Shown piece by piece: positions 22,032-34,672 of a stretch of DNA of 35,176 bases. Source of the DNA: Skeletonema tropicum (taxonomy: Eukaryota; Bacillariophyta; Thalassiosirophyceae; Thalassiosirales; Thalassiosiraceae). A model generated the notes under the pieces. It was not told the DNA's origin, made no database searches, and saw nothing but the letters and a program-made list of their open reading frames with translations. The stretch is taken from contig JAWZXG010000071.1 of the NCBI GenBank assembly GCA_037178625.1, forward strand, positions 1-35,176, given 5' to 3'. The position numbers were made by a program, and so were the translations under genes. Every line of letters begins with the position of its first letter. The first letter of the stretch is position 1.

Positions 22032-22464
22032 CTAAAACTAAAAGAGAAGTAGTAGTGGAATTGGATTGAGTTGGAATCGTCTTTTGGAATTGCTATACTT
22101 GGACTACAATTGAAATTATCGTTCTAAATGGCAAAATCGTCAATATCTTGGCATGCATTGTTCGGTTCGTATCAAGACGATGAGTGGCGTTTTGGAATCC
22201 TATCCTCTCATTGTGCTCTATCGATTGGTGGTGGTATAATATTGAGACGAAATATCGATCTTTCTTCGTCAACTAAATCGACTCAACTAAATCGACCCCT
22301 AACTATTAATTTCAATGATGATCGGAAATAAAAGGGTAAAAACGAGACAACCCAACCATTCGAATCGTCGTCTCAAGCTCTATCGATTGACCAACCAGCA
22401 TCAACAACACGCACCATATGATCATATTATTATTCACAGCTCGTCCTCGCTGCCGCTCGCACAG

Positions 22465-23060
22465 TTAGATAGGGTAAGATCCATTTCCTTTTGGTTGACT
22501 GCTGCTGCTGCTGCTGTTGCACCGCGTTGAGGCTGCGCTCGGCAAGGATGGTTGGTTGTTGTATTTGTATTCATTATCAGTACTCTCCTCCTCCGACAGC
22601 AGCAGCAGTGCCGTAGCAGTAGTTGTTGTTGCTGTTGATGATGATGATGAAGAGGGAGTGCTGCTGTTAGGAATTGCTACGTTGTTGTTGGGGATTGGTT
22701 GGAGGAGGAGTGGAGTGTGTGGCTGCTGCTGCTGTTGGATGATTGTTATGTTAGGGATGAGTGGGATGATTGGTAGCCGAGCGTAGTCGATGCCAGATGC
22801 CAGTTGATGTTGGGAGAGTTCGTCATTAGCAAGCTTGGACGGTACATGTACCATGATGAGTGATGAGGCTGATAGATGCTTCTGTCTTCAGCGCAGCGTT
22901 TGGATCTCACCCGTAACCAAGTTCATTGACGGCGCCCCATTAAGAGTAGTGTATTTTCATTTGCGAGGGCCCCCGGCCGAGCAGTGTTTATTGTCTTTGG
23001 ATTAGTACTTACAGCATTAAAGTGGTCGCTTTTTTGGATTTTAGACGTGCCAATTGTCAT
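22465..23060 (-). CDS. Gene B copy 12: Q/S/T-rich protein
   Basis: Intact and identical to the reference, beside a disrupted gene A. Exon 1 is 23013-23060 and exon 2 is 22465-22881. Confidence 0.55.
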
Positions 23061-23150
23061 GTTGTTATCACCTGCATTCTACGGTCGTTCTTTTGCGAGG
23101 GCTTGCCCGAGCAGTGATTGTTATTTTGAGAATAATAATAGTACCAATCG

Positions 23151-23992
23151 ATGCAGCTTGAAGAGAGCTTTCTAACGGTGGTCATATTGTTCGATTTCAT
23201 TATTTTCCATTTGACCTCTGTCTTCAAATTCTGGCTGTAAAGCCGGTTTGCAAGCCGCCGATCACTTTCTAGACCCGCTTTTAGCCTGTTCGATTGAACA
23301 AAACTCATCCAATCACGACCATTATACGCCGAATCGATAGAGCTGCTCAAGAGCTTTCCAAAACGACACTTGTCGCCTTGATTGGACCGCTAGGAGACAA
23401 GATATCAAAAGATATCGTACGGCTCATGGCTCATGGTGCGTGCATCTCGATCTACTGCTCTTGCTTTGATGGCTTTTTGATGCGACACAGCAATTCAGAT
23501 GCCCGTCTCATTAAATCTACTAACGAAGCGAAGGCAAAGATTCAGCTCTTGGCGTTCATTCAAGACAGTGAAGAAGAGGAAGAGGATGGAATGATGAGTG
23601 AAGATGATATGATTACCTTCATGGAGAAGGGAGGATTACGAGGTGTTATGCCGCTTACAATGGAAACTGCTGGATTCTTGGGCATTGAAGGAATGTATGA
23701 AGATGACGATGATGACGTAGACGAAGATTATTACAGTGAATTCTACGGTGATAATGGCTACAATGACGATGATTGGAACGGTGGAGATCTGGACGAGGAA
23801 GAAGACGCTTCCCTGGAGAACTTTGTCTTTGATGGAGACTTTGAGGCGGAGTACAATCCCAATGAATATGAGGCTTTGAGTGAGGAGGAGGAAGCGGAGA
23901 TGAAGCAGATGAATAGGGAGCAAAGAAGGGCTGCTGAAAAGAAGAGGAAGAAGAGAAAGTTTCCCTTTAAGGGATTTGGAACGCCCAACTAA
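23151..23992 (+). CDS. Gene A copy 13: acidic protein, L235F variant
   Basis: Intact. The exons are 23151-23177 and 23285-23992. A single G-to-T change at 23962 turns Leu235 into Phe just after the basic run (KRKFPFKG instead of KRKLPFKG). It is the only amino-acid replacement I found among the intact gene A copies. Confidence 0.65.
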
Positions 23993-24375
23993 AACTAGGA
24001 ATCGTCTTTTGGAATTGCTATACTTGGACTACAATTGAAATTATCGTTCTAAATGGCAAAATCGTCAATATCTTGGCATGCATTGTTCGTATCAAGACGA
24101 TGAGTGGCGTTTTGGAATCCTATCCTCTCATTGTGCTCTATCGATTGGTGGTGATATTGAGACGAAATATCGATCTTTCGTCAACTAAATCGACTCAACT
24201 AAATCGACCCCTACTATTAATTTCAATGATGATCGGAAATAAAAGGGTAAAAACGAGACAACCCAACCATTCGAATCGTCGTCTCAAGCTCTATCGATTG
24301 ACCAACCAGCATCAACAACACGCACCATATGATCATATTATTATTCACAGCTCGTCCTCGCTGCCGCTCGCACAG

Positions 24376-24971
24376 TTAGATAGGGTAAGATCCATTTCCT
24401 TTTGGTTGACTGCTGCTGCTGCTGCTGTTGCACCGCGTTGAGGCTGCGCTCGGCAAGGATGGTTGGTTGTTGTATTTGTATTCATTATCAGTACTCTCCT
24501 CCTCCGACAGCAGCAGCAGTGCCGTAGCAGTAGTTGTTGTTGCTGTTGATGATGATGATGAAGAGGGAGTGCTGCTGTTAGGAATTGCTACGTTGTTGTT
24601 GGGGATTGGTTGGAGGAGGAGTGGAGTGTGTGGCTGCTGCTGCTGTTGGATGATTGTTATGTTAGGGATGAGTGGGATGATTGGTAGCCGAGCGTAGTCG
24701 ATGCCAGATGCCAGTTGATGTTGGGAGAGTTCGTCATTAGCAAGCTTGGACGGTACATGTACCATGATGAGTGATGAGGCTGATAGATGCTTCTGTCTTC
24801 AGCGCAGCGTTTGGATCTCACCCGTAACCAAGTTCATTGACGGCGCCCCATTAAGAGTAGTGTATTTTCATTTGCGAGGGCCCCCGGCCGAGCAGTGTTT
24901 ATTGTCTTTGGATTAGTACTTACAGCATTAAAGTGGTCGCTTTTTTGGATTTTAGACGTGCCAATTGTCAT
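24376..24971 (-). CDS. Gene B copy 13: Q/S/T-rich protein
   Basis: Intact and identical to the reference. Exon 1 is 24924-24971 and exon 2 is 24376-24792. Confidence 0.55.
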
Positions 24972-25061
24972 GTTGTTATCACCTGCATTCTACGGTCGTT
25001 CTTTTGCGAGGGCTTGCCCGAGCAGTGATTGTTATTTTGAGAATAATAATAGTACCAATCG

Positions 25062-25903
25062 ATGCAGCTTGAAGAGAGCTTTCTAACGGTGGTCATATTG
25101 TTCGATTTCATTATTTTCCATTTGACCTCTGTCTTCAAATTCTGGCTGTAAAGCCGGTTTGCAAGCCGCCGATCACTTTCTAGACCCGCTTTTAGCCTGT
25201 TCGATTGAACAAAACTCATCCAATCACGACCATTATACGCCGAATCGATAGAGCTGCTCAAGAGCTTTCCAAAACGACACTTGTCGCCTTGATTGGACCG
25301 CTAGGAGACAAGATATCAAAAGATATCGTACGGCTCATGGCTCATGGTGCGTGCATCTCGATCTACTGCTCTTGCTTTGATGGCTTTTTGATGCGACACA
25401 GCAATTCAGATGCCCGTCTCATTAAATCTACTAACGAAGCGAAGGCAAAGATTCAGCTCTTGGCGTTCATTCAAGACAGTGAAGAAGAGGAAGAGGATGG
25501 AATGATGAGTGAAGATGATATGATTACCTTCATGGAGAAGGGAGGATTACGAGGTGTTATGCCGCTTACAATGGAAACTGCTGGATTCTTGGGCATTGAA
25601 GGAATGTATGAAGATGACGATGATGACGTAGACGAAGATTATTACAGTGAATTCTACGGTGATAATGGCTACAATGACGATGATTGGAACGGTGGAGATC
25701 TGGACGAGGAAGAAGACGCTTCCCTGGAGAACTTTGTCTTTGATGGAGACTTTGAGGCGGAGTACAATCCCAATGAATATGAGGCTTTGAGTGAGGAGGA
25801 GGAAGCGGAGATGAAGCAGATGAATAGGGAGCAAAGAAGGGCTGCTGAAAAGAAGAGGAAGAAGAGAAAGTTGCCCTTTAAGGGATTTGGAACGCCCAAC
25901 TAA
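25062..25903 (+). CDS. Gene A copy 14 (L-type unit): acidic protein, unknown function
   Basis: Intact, with the S-type coding sequence followed by an L-type spacer. The exons are 25062-25088 and 25196-25903. Confidence 0.65.
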
Positions 25904-26336
25904 CTAAAACTAAAGAGAAGTAGTAGTGGAATTGGATTGAGTTGGAATCGTCTTTTGGAATTGCTATACTTGGACTACAATTGAAATTATCGTTCTAAAT
26001 GGCAAAATCGTCAATATCTTGGCATGCATTGTTCGGTTCGTATCAAGACGATGAGTGGCGTTTTGGAATCCTATCCTCTCATTGTGCTCTATCGATTGGT
26101 GGTGGTATATATTGAGACGAAATATCGATCTTTCTTTCGTCAACTAAATCGACTCAACTAAATCGACCCCTACACTATTAATTTCAATGATGATCGGAAA
26201 TAAAAGGGTAAAAACGAGACAACCCAACCATTCGAATCGTCGTCTCAAGCTCTATCGATTGACCAACCAGCATCAACAACACGCACCATATGATCATATT
26301 ATTATTCACAGCTCGTCCTCGCTGCCGCTCGCACAG

Positions 26337-26932
26337 TTAGATAGGGTAAGATCCATTTCCTTTTGGTTGACTGCTGCTGCTGCTGCTGTTGCACCGCGTT
26401 GAGGCTGCGCTCGGCAAGGATGGTTGGTTGTTGTATTTGTATTCATTATCAGTACTCTCCTCCTCCGACAGCAGCAGCAGTGCCGTAGCAGTAGTTGTTG
26501 TTGCTGTTGATGATGATGATGAAGAGGGAGTGCTGCTGTTAGGAATTGCTACGTTGTTGTTGGGGATTGGTTGGAGGAGGAGTGGAGTGTGTGGCTGCTG
26601 CTGCTGTTGGATGATTGTTATGTTAGGGATGAGTGGGATGATTGGTAGCCGAGCGTAGTCGATGCCAGATGCCAGTTGATGTTGGGAGAGTTCGTCATTA
26701 GCAAGCTTGGACGGTACATGTACCATGATGAGTGATGAGGCTGATAGATGCTTCTGTCTTCAGCGCAGCGTTTGGATCTCACCCGTAACCAAGTTCATTG
26801 ACGGCGCCCCATTAAGAGTAGTGTATTTTCATTTGCGAGGGCCCCCGGCCGAGCAGTGTTTATTGTCTTTGGATTAGTACTTACAGCATTAAAGTGGTCG
26901 CTTTTTTGGATTTTAGACGTGCCAATTGTCAT
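26337..26932 (-). CDS. Gene B copy 14: Q/S/T-rich protein
   Basis: Intact and identical to the reference. Exon 1 is 26885-26932 and exon 2 is 26337-26753. Confidence 0.55.
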
Positions 26933-27022
26933 GTTGTTATCACCTGCATTCTACGGTCGTTCTTTTGCGAGGGCTTGCCCGAGCAGTGATTGTTATTTTG
27001 AGAATAATAATAGTACCAATCG

Positions 27023-27864
27023 ATGCAGCTTGAAGAGAGCTTTCTAACGGTGGTCATATTGTTCGATTTCATTATTTTCCATTTGACCTCTGTCTTCAAA
27101 TTCTGGCTGTAAAGCCGGTTTGCAAGCCGCCGATCACTTTCTAGACCCGCTTTTAGCCTGTTCGATTGAACAAAACTCATCCAATCACGACCATTATACG
27201 CCGAATCGATAGAGCTGCTCAAGAGCTTTCCAAAACGACACTTGTCGCCTTGATTGGACCGCTAGGAGACAAGATATCAAAAGATATCGTACGGCTCATG
27301 GCTCATGGTGCGTGCATCTCGATCTACTGCTCTTGCTTTGATGGCTTTTTGATGCGACACAGCAATTCAGATGCCCGTCTCATTAAATCTACTAACGAAG
27401 CGAAGGCAAAGATTCAGCTCTTGGCGTTCATTCAAGACAGTGAAGAAGAGGAAGAGGATGGAATGATGAGTGAAGATGATATGATTACCTTCATGGAGAA
27501 GGGAGGATTACGAGGTGTTATGCCGCTTACAATGGAAACTGCTGGATTCTTGGGCATTGAAGGAATGTATGAAGATGACGATGATGACGTAGACGAAGAT
27601 TATTACAGTGAATTCTACGGTGATAATGGCTACAATGACGATGATTGGAACGGTGGAGATCTGGACGAGGAAGAAGACGCTTCCCTGGAGAACTTTGTCT
27701 TTGATGGAGACTTTGAGGCGGAGTACAATCCCAATGAATATGAGGCTTTGAGTGAGGAGGAGGAAGCGGAGATGAAGCAGATGAATAGGGAGCAAAGAAG
27801 GGCTGCTGAAAAGAAGAGGAAGAAGAGAAAGTTGCCCTTTAAGGGATTTGGAACGCCCAACTAA
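27023..27864 (+). CDS. Gene A copy 15: acidic protein with basic tail, unknown function
   Basis: Intact and identical to the reference. The exons are 27023-27049 and 27157-27864. Confidence 0.65.
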
Positions 27865-28247
27865 AACTAGGAATCGTCTTTTGGAATTGCTATACTTGGA
27901 CTACAATTGAAATTATCGTTCTAAATGGCAAAATCGTCAATATCTTGGCATGCATTGTTCGTATCAAGACGATGAGTGGCGTTTTGGAATCCTATCCTCT
28001 CATTGTGCTCTATCGATTGGTGGTGATATTGAGACGAAATATCGATCTTTCGTCAACTAAATCGACTCAACTAAATCGACCCCTACTATTAATTTCAATG
28101 ATGATCGGAAATAAAAGGGTAAAAACGAGACAACCCAACCATTCGAATCGTCGTCTCAAGCTCTATCGATTGACCAACCAGCATCAACAACACGCACCAT
28201 ATGATCATATTATTATTCACAGCTCGTCCTCGCTGCCGCTCGCACAG

Positions 28248-28843
28248 TTAGATAGGGTAAGATCCATTTCCTTTTGGTTGACTGCTGCTGCTGCTGCTGT
28301 TGCACCGCGTTGAGGCTGCGCTCGGCAAGGATGGTTGGTTGTTGTATTTGTATTCATTATCAGTACTCTCCTCCTCCGACAGCAGCAGCAGTGCCGTAGC
28401 AGTAGTTGTTGTTGCTGTTGATGATGATGATGAAGAGGGAGTGCTGCTGTTAGGAATTGCTACGTTGTTGTTGGGGATTGGTTGGAGGAGGAGTGGAGTG
28501 TGTGGCTGCTGCTGCTGTTGGATGATTGTTATGTTAGGGATGAGTGGGATGATTGGTAGCCGAGCGTAGTCGATGCCAGATGCCAGTTGATGTTGGGAGA
28601 GTTCGTCATTAGCAAGCTTGGACGGTACATGTACCATGATGAGTGATGAGGCTGATAGATGCTTCTGTCTTCAGCGCAGCGTTTGGATCTCACCCGTAAC
28701 CAAGTTCATTGACGGCGCCCCATTAAGAGTAGTGTATTTTCATTTGCGAGGGCCCCCGGCCGAGCAGTGTTTATTGTCTTTGGATTAGTACTTACAGCAT
28801 TAAAGTGGTCGCTTTTTTGGATTTTAGACGTGCCAATTGTCAT
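28248..28843 (-). CDS. Gene B copy 15: Q/S/T-rich protein
   Basis: Intact and identical to the reference. Exon 1 is 28796-28843 and exon 2 is 28248-28664. Confidence 0.55.
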
Positions 28844-28933
28844 GTTGTTATCACCTGCATTCTACGGTCGTTCTTTTGCGAGGGCTTGCCCGAGCAGTGA
28901 TTGTTATTTTGAGAATAATAATAGTACCAATCG

Positions 28934-29775
28934 ATGCAGCTTGAAGAGAGCTTTCTAACGGTGGTCATATTGTTCGATTTCATTATTTTCCATTTGACCT
29001 CTGTCTTCAAATTCTGGCTGTAAAGCCGGTTTGCAAGCCGCCGATCACTTTCTAGACCCGCTTTTAGCCTGTTCGATTGAACAAAACTCATCCAATCACG
29101 ACCATTATACGCCGAATCGATAGAGCTGCTCAAGAGCTTTCCAAAACGACACTTGTCGCCTTGATTGGACCGCTAGGAGACAAGATATCAAAAGATATCG
29201 TACGGCTCATGGCTCATGGTGCGTGCATCTCGATCTACTGCTCTTGCTTTGATGGCTTTTTGATGCGACACAGCAATTCAGATGCCCGTCTCATTAAATC
29301 TACTAACGAAGCGAAGGCAAAGATTCAGCTCTTGGCGTTCATTCAAGACAGTGAAGAAGAGGAAGAGGATGGAATGATGAGTGAAGATGATATGATTACC
29401 TTCATGGAGAAGGGAGGATTACGAGGTGTTATGCCGCTTACAATGGAAACTGCTGGATTCTTGGGCATTGAAGGAATGTATGAAGATGACGATGATGACG
29501 TAGACGAAGATTATTACAGTGAATTCTACGGTGATAATGGCTACAATGACGATGATTGGAACGGTGGAGATCTGGACGAGGAAGAAGACGCTTCCCTGGA
29601 GAACTTTGTCTTTGATGGAGACTTTGAGGCGGAGTACAATCCCAATGAATATGAGGCTTTGAGTGAGGAGGAGGAAGCGGAGATGAAGCAGATGAATAGG
29701 GAGCAAAGAAGGGCTGCTGAAAAGAAGAGGAAGAAGAGAAAGTTGCCCTTTAAGGGATTTGGAACGCCCAACTAA
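28934..29775 (+). CDS. Gene A copy 16: acidic protein with basic tail, unknown function
   Basis: Intact and identical to the reference. The exons are 28934-28960 and 29068-29775. Confidence 0.65.
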
Positions 29776-30158
29776 AACTAGGAATCGTCTTTTGGAATTG
29801 CTATACTTGGACTACAATTGAAATTATCGTTCTAAATGGCAAAATCGTCAATATCTTGGCATGCATTGTTCGTATCAAGACGATGAGTGGCGTTTTGGAA
29901 TCCTATCCTCTCATTGTGCTCTATCGATTGGTGGTGATATTGAGACGAAATATCGATCTTTCGTCAACTAAATCGACTCAACTAAATCGACCCCTACTAT
30001 TAATTTCAATGATGATCGGAAATAAAAGGGTAAAAACGAGACAACCCAACCATTCGAATCGTCGTCTCAAGCTCTATCGATTGACCAACCAGCATCAACA
30101 ACACGCACCATATGATCATATTATTATTCACAGCTCGTCCTCGCTGCCGCTCGCACAG

Positions 30159-30754
30159 TTAGATAGGGTAAGATCCATTTCCTTTTGGTTGACTGCTGCT
30201 GCTGCTGCTGTTGCACCGCGTTGAGGCTGCGCTCGGCAAGGATGGTTGGTTGTTGTATTTGTATTCATTATCAGTACTCTCCTCCTCCGACAGCAGCAGC
30301 AGTGCCGTAGCAGTAGTTGTTGTTGCTGTTGATGATGATGATGAAGAGGGAGTGCTGCTGTTAGGAATTGCTACGTTGTTGTTGGGGATTGGTTGGAGGA
30401 GGAGTGGAGTGTGTGGCTGCTGCTGCTGTTGGATGATTGTTATGTTAGGGATGAGTGGGATGATTGGTAGCCGAGCGTAGTCGATGCCAGATGCCAGTTG
30501 ATGTTGGGAGAGTTCGTCATTAGCAAGCTTGGACGGTACATGTACCATGATGAGTGATGAGGCTGATAGATGCTTCTGTCTTCAGCGCAGCGTTTGGATC
30601 TCACCCGTAACCAAGTTCATTGACGGCGCCCCATTAAGAGTAGTGTATTTTCATTTGCGAGGGCCCCCGGCCGAGCAGTGTTTATTGTCTTTGGATTAGT
30701 ACTTACAGCATTAAAGTGGTCGCTTTTTTGGATTTTAGACGTGCCAATTGTCAT
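30159..30754 (-). CDS. Gene B copy 16: Q/S/T-rich protein
   Basis: Intact and identical to the reference. Exon 1 is 30707-30754 and exon 2 is 30159-30575. Confidence 0.55.
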
Positions 30755-30844
30755 GTTGTTATCACCTGCATTCTACGGTCGTTCTTTTGCGAGGGCTTGC
30801 CCGAGCAGTGATTGTTATTTTGAGAATAATAATAGTACCAATCG

Positions 30845-31686
30845 ATGCAGCTTGAAGAGAGCTTTCTAACGGTGGTCATATTGTTCGATTTCATTATTTT
30901 CCATTTGACCTCTGTCTTCAAATTCTGGCTGTAAAGCCGGTTTGCAAGCCGCCGATCACTTTCTAGACCCGCTTTTAGCCTGTTCGATTGAACAAAACTC
31001 ATCCAATCACGACCATTATACGCCGAATCGATAGAGCTGCTCAAGAGCTTTCCAAAACGACACTTGTCGCCTTGATTGGACCGCTAGGAGACAAGATATC
31101 AAAAGATATCGTACGGCTCATGGCTCATGGTGCGTGCATCTCGATCTACTGCTCTTGCTTTGATGGCTTTTTGATGCGACACAGCAATTCAGATGCCCGT
31201 CTCATTAAATCTACTAACGAAGCGAAGGCAAAGATTCAGCTCTTGGCGTTCATTCAAGACAGTGAAGAAGAGGAAGAGGATGGAATGATGAGTGAAGATG
31301 ATATGATTACCTTCATGGAGAAGGGAGGATTACGAGGTGTTATGCCGCTTACAATGGAAACTGCTGGATTCTTGGGCATTGAAGGAATGTATGAAGATGA
31401 CGATGATGACGTAGACGAAGATTATTACAGTGAATTCTACGGTGATAATGGCTACAATGACGATGATTGGAACGGTGGAGATCTGGACGAGGAAGAAGAC
31501 GCTTCCCTGGAGAACTTTGTCTTTGATGGAGACTTTGAGGCGGAGTACAATCCCAATGAATATGAGGCTTTGAGTGAGGAGGAGGAAGCGGAGATGAAGC
31601 AGATGAATAGGGAGCAAAGAAGGGCTGCTGAAAAGAAGAGGAAGAAGAGAAAGTTGCCCTTTAAGGGATTTGGAACGCCCAACTAA
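30845..31686 (+). CDS. Gene A copy 17: acidic protein with basic tail, unknown function
   Basis: Intact and identical to the reference. The exons are 30845-30871 and 30979-31686. It is the last intact gene A in the window. Confidence 0.65.
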
Positions 31687-32069
31687 AACTAGGAATCGTC
31701 TTTTGGAATTGCTATACTTGGACTACAATTGAAATTATCGTTCTAAATGGCAAAATCGTCAATATCTTGGCATGCATTGTTCGTATCAAGACGATGAGTG
31801 GCGTTTTGGAATCCTATCCTCTCATTGTGCTCTATCGATTGGTGGTGATATTGAGACGAAATATCGATCTTTCGTCAACTAAATCGACTCAACTAAATCG
31901 ACCCCTACTATTAATTTCAATGATGATCGGAAATAAAAGGGTAAAAACGAGACAACCCAACCATTCGAATCGTCGTCTCAAGCTCTATCGATTGACCAAC
32001 CAGCATCAACAACACGCACCATATGATCATATTATTATTCACAGCTCGTCCTCGCTGCCGCTCGCACAG

Positions 32070-32665
32070 TTAGATAGGGTAAGATCCATTTCCTTTTGGT
32101 TGACTGCTGCTGCTGCTGCTGTTGCACCGCGTTGAGGCTGCGCTCGGCAAGGATGGTTGGTTGTTGTATTTGTATTCATTATCAGTACTCTCCTCCTCCG
32201 ACAGCAGCAGCAGTGCCGTAGCAGTAGTTGTTGTTGCTGTTGATGATGATGATGAAGAGGGAGTGCTGCTGTTAGGAATTGCTACGTTGTTGTTGGGGAT
32301 TGGTTGGAGGAGGAGTGGAGTGTGTGGCTGCTGCTGCTGTTGGATGATTGTTATGTTAGGGATGAGTGGGATGATTGGTAGCCGAGCGTAGTCGATGCCA
32401 GATGCCAGTTGATGTTGGGAGAGTTCGTCATTAGCAAGCTTGGACGGTACATGTACCATGATGAGTGATGAGGCTGATAGATGCTTCTGTCTTCAGCGCA
32501 GCGTTTGGATCTCACCCGTAACCAAGTTCATTGACGGCGCCCCATTAAGAGTAGTGTATTTTCATTTGCGAGGGCCCCCGGCCGAGCAGTGTTTATTGTC
32601 TTTGGATTAGTACTTACAGCATTAAAGTGGTCGCTTTTTTGGATTTTAGACGTGCCAATTGTCAT
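32070..32665 (-). CDS. Gene B copy 17: Q/S/T-rich protein
   Basis: Intact and identical to the reference. Exon 1 is 32618-32665 and exon 2 is 32070-32486. Confidence 0.55.
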
Positions 32666-32755
32666 GTTGTTATCACCTGCATTCTACGGTCGTTCTTTTG
32701 CGAGGGCTTGCCCGAGCAGTGATTGTTATTTTGAGAATAATAATAGTACCAATCG

Positions 32756-33600
32756 ATGCAGCTTGAAGAGAGCTTTCTAACGGTGGTCATATTGTTCGAT
32801 TTCATTATTTTCCATTTGACCTCTGTCTTCAAATTCTGGCTGTAAAGCCGGTTTGCAAGCCGCCGATCACTTTCTAGACCCGCTTTTAGCCTGTTCGATT
32901 GAACAAAACTCATCCAATCACGACCATTATACGCCGAATCGATAGAGCTGCTCTCAAGAGCTTTCCAAAACGACACTTGTCGCCTTGATTGGACCGCTAG
33001 GAGACAAGATATCAAAAGATATCGTACGGCTCATGGCTCATGGTGCGTGCATCTCGATCTACTGCTCTTGCTTTGATGGCTTTTTGATGCGACACAGCAA
33101 TTCAGATGCCCGTCTCATTAAATCTACTAACGAAGCGAAGGCAAAGATTCAGCTCTTGGCGTTCATTCAAGACAGTGAAGAAGAGGAAGAGGATGGAATG
33201 ATGAGTGAAGATGATATGATTACCTTCATGGAGAAGGGAGGATTACGAGGTGTTATGCCGCTTACAATGGAAACTGCTGGATTCTTGGGCATTGAAGGAA
33301 TGTATGAAGATGACGATGATGACGTAGACGAAGATTATTACAGTGAATTCTACGGTGATAATGGCTACAATGACGATGATTGGAACGGTGGAGATCTGGA
33401 CGAGGAAGAAGACGCTTCCCTGGAGAACTTTGTCTTTGATGGAGACTTTGAGGCGGAGTACAATCCCAATGAATATGAGGCTTTGAGTGAGGAGGAGGAA
33501 AGCGGAGATGAAGCAGATGAATAGGGAGCAAAGAAGGGCTGCTGAAAAGAAGAGGAAGAAGAGAAAGTTGCCCTTTAAGGGATTTGGAACGCCCAACTAA
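32756..33600 (+). pseudogene. Gene A copy 18, two frameshifts
   Basis: The exons are 32756-32782 and 32890-33600. An extra TC near 32952-32955 (CTCTC instead of CTC) leads to a stop at 32986-32988 after about 41 residues. A second lesion, an extra A near 33500 in the last acidic run, would remove the basic tail by a stop at 33522-33524. The downstream spacer also has an extra A near 33668. Errors near the end of the assembled sequence are a plausible cause. Confidence 0.55.
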
Positions 33601-33984
33601 AACTAGGAATCGTCTTTTGGAATTGCTATACTTGGACTACAATTGAAATTATCGTTCTAAATGGCAAAAATCGTCAATATCTTGGCATGCATTGTTCGTA
33701 TCAAGACGATGAGTGGCGTTTTGGAATCCTATCCTCTCATTGTGCTCTATCGATTGGTGGTGATATTGAGACGAAATATCGATCTTTCGTCAACTAAATC
33801 GACTCAACTAAATCGACCCCTACTATTAATTTCAATGATGATCGGAAATAAAAGGGTAAAAACGAGACAACCCAACCATTCGAATCGTCGTCTCAAGCTC
33901 TATCGATTGACCAACCAGCATCAACAACACGCACCATATGATCATATTATTATTCACAGCTCGTCCTCGCTGCCGCTCGCACAG

Positions 33985-34582
33985 TTAGATAGGGTAAGAT
34001 CCATTTCCTTTTGGTTGACTGCTGCTGCTGCTGCTGTTGCACCGCGTTGAGGCTGCGCTCGGCAAGGATGGTTGGTTGTTGTATTTGTATTCATTATCAG
34101 TACTCTCCTCCTCCGACAGCAGCAGCAGTGCCGTAGCAGTAGTTGTTGTTGCTGTTGATGATGATGATGAAGAGGGAGTGCTGCTGTTAGGAATTGCTAC
34201 GTTGTTGTTGGGGATTGGTTGGAGGAGGAGTGGAGTGTGTGGCTGCTGCTGCTGTTGGATGATTGTTATGTTAGGGATGAGTGGGATGATTGGTAGCCGA
34301 GCGTAGTCGATGCCAGATGCCAGTTGATGTTGGGAGAGTTCGTCATTAGCAAGCTTGGACGGTACATGTACCATGATGAGTGATGAGGCTGATAGATGCT
34401 TCTGTCTTCAGCGCAGCGTTTGGATCTCACCCGTAACCAAGTTCATTGACGGCGCCCCATTAAGAGTAGTGTATTTTCATTTGCGAGGGCCCCCGGCCGA
34501 GCAGTGTTTATTGTCTTTGGATTAGTACTTACAGCATTAAAGTGGTCGCTTTTTTTTGGATTTTAGACGTGCCAATTGTCAT
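33985..34582 (-). pseudogene. Gene B copy 18, exon 1 frameshifted
   Basis: Exon 2 (33985-34401) is intact, but exon 1 (34533-34582) has eight instead of six T on the plus strand near 34549-34556. The 16-codon exon 1 becomes 50 bases and no longer joins exon 2 in phase. Translation from the internal Met at 34374 would still give 129 residues. A homopolymer-length error is a likely explanation. Confidence 0.5.
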
Positions 34583-34672
34583 GTTGTTATCACCTGCATT
34601 CTACGGTCGTTCTTTTGCGAGGGCTTGCCCGAGCAGTGATTGTTATTTTGAGAATAATAATAGTACCAATCG

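Larger units (their letters stand above)
21140..23096. repeat. L-type unit (unit 12), 1957 bp, with shortened L spacer
   Basis: The spacer block at about 22028-22308 keeps the 36 bases after the stop and the GGTTC insertion. It has fewer extra bases at the three remaining sites than units 3 and 9 (5, 3 and 1 instead of 7, 5 and 2). Gene A of this unit has lost 4 bp, which brings the length to 1957. Confidence 0.9.
25008..26968. repeat. L-type unit (unit 14), 1961 bp, with shortened L spacer
   Basis: The spacer block is at about 25900-26178. Compared with units 3 and 9 it lacks one A just after the stop region. It has 4 instead of 7 and 4 instead of 5 extra bases at the third and fourth length-variable sites, and the full 2 at the fifth. 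Confidence 0.9.
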
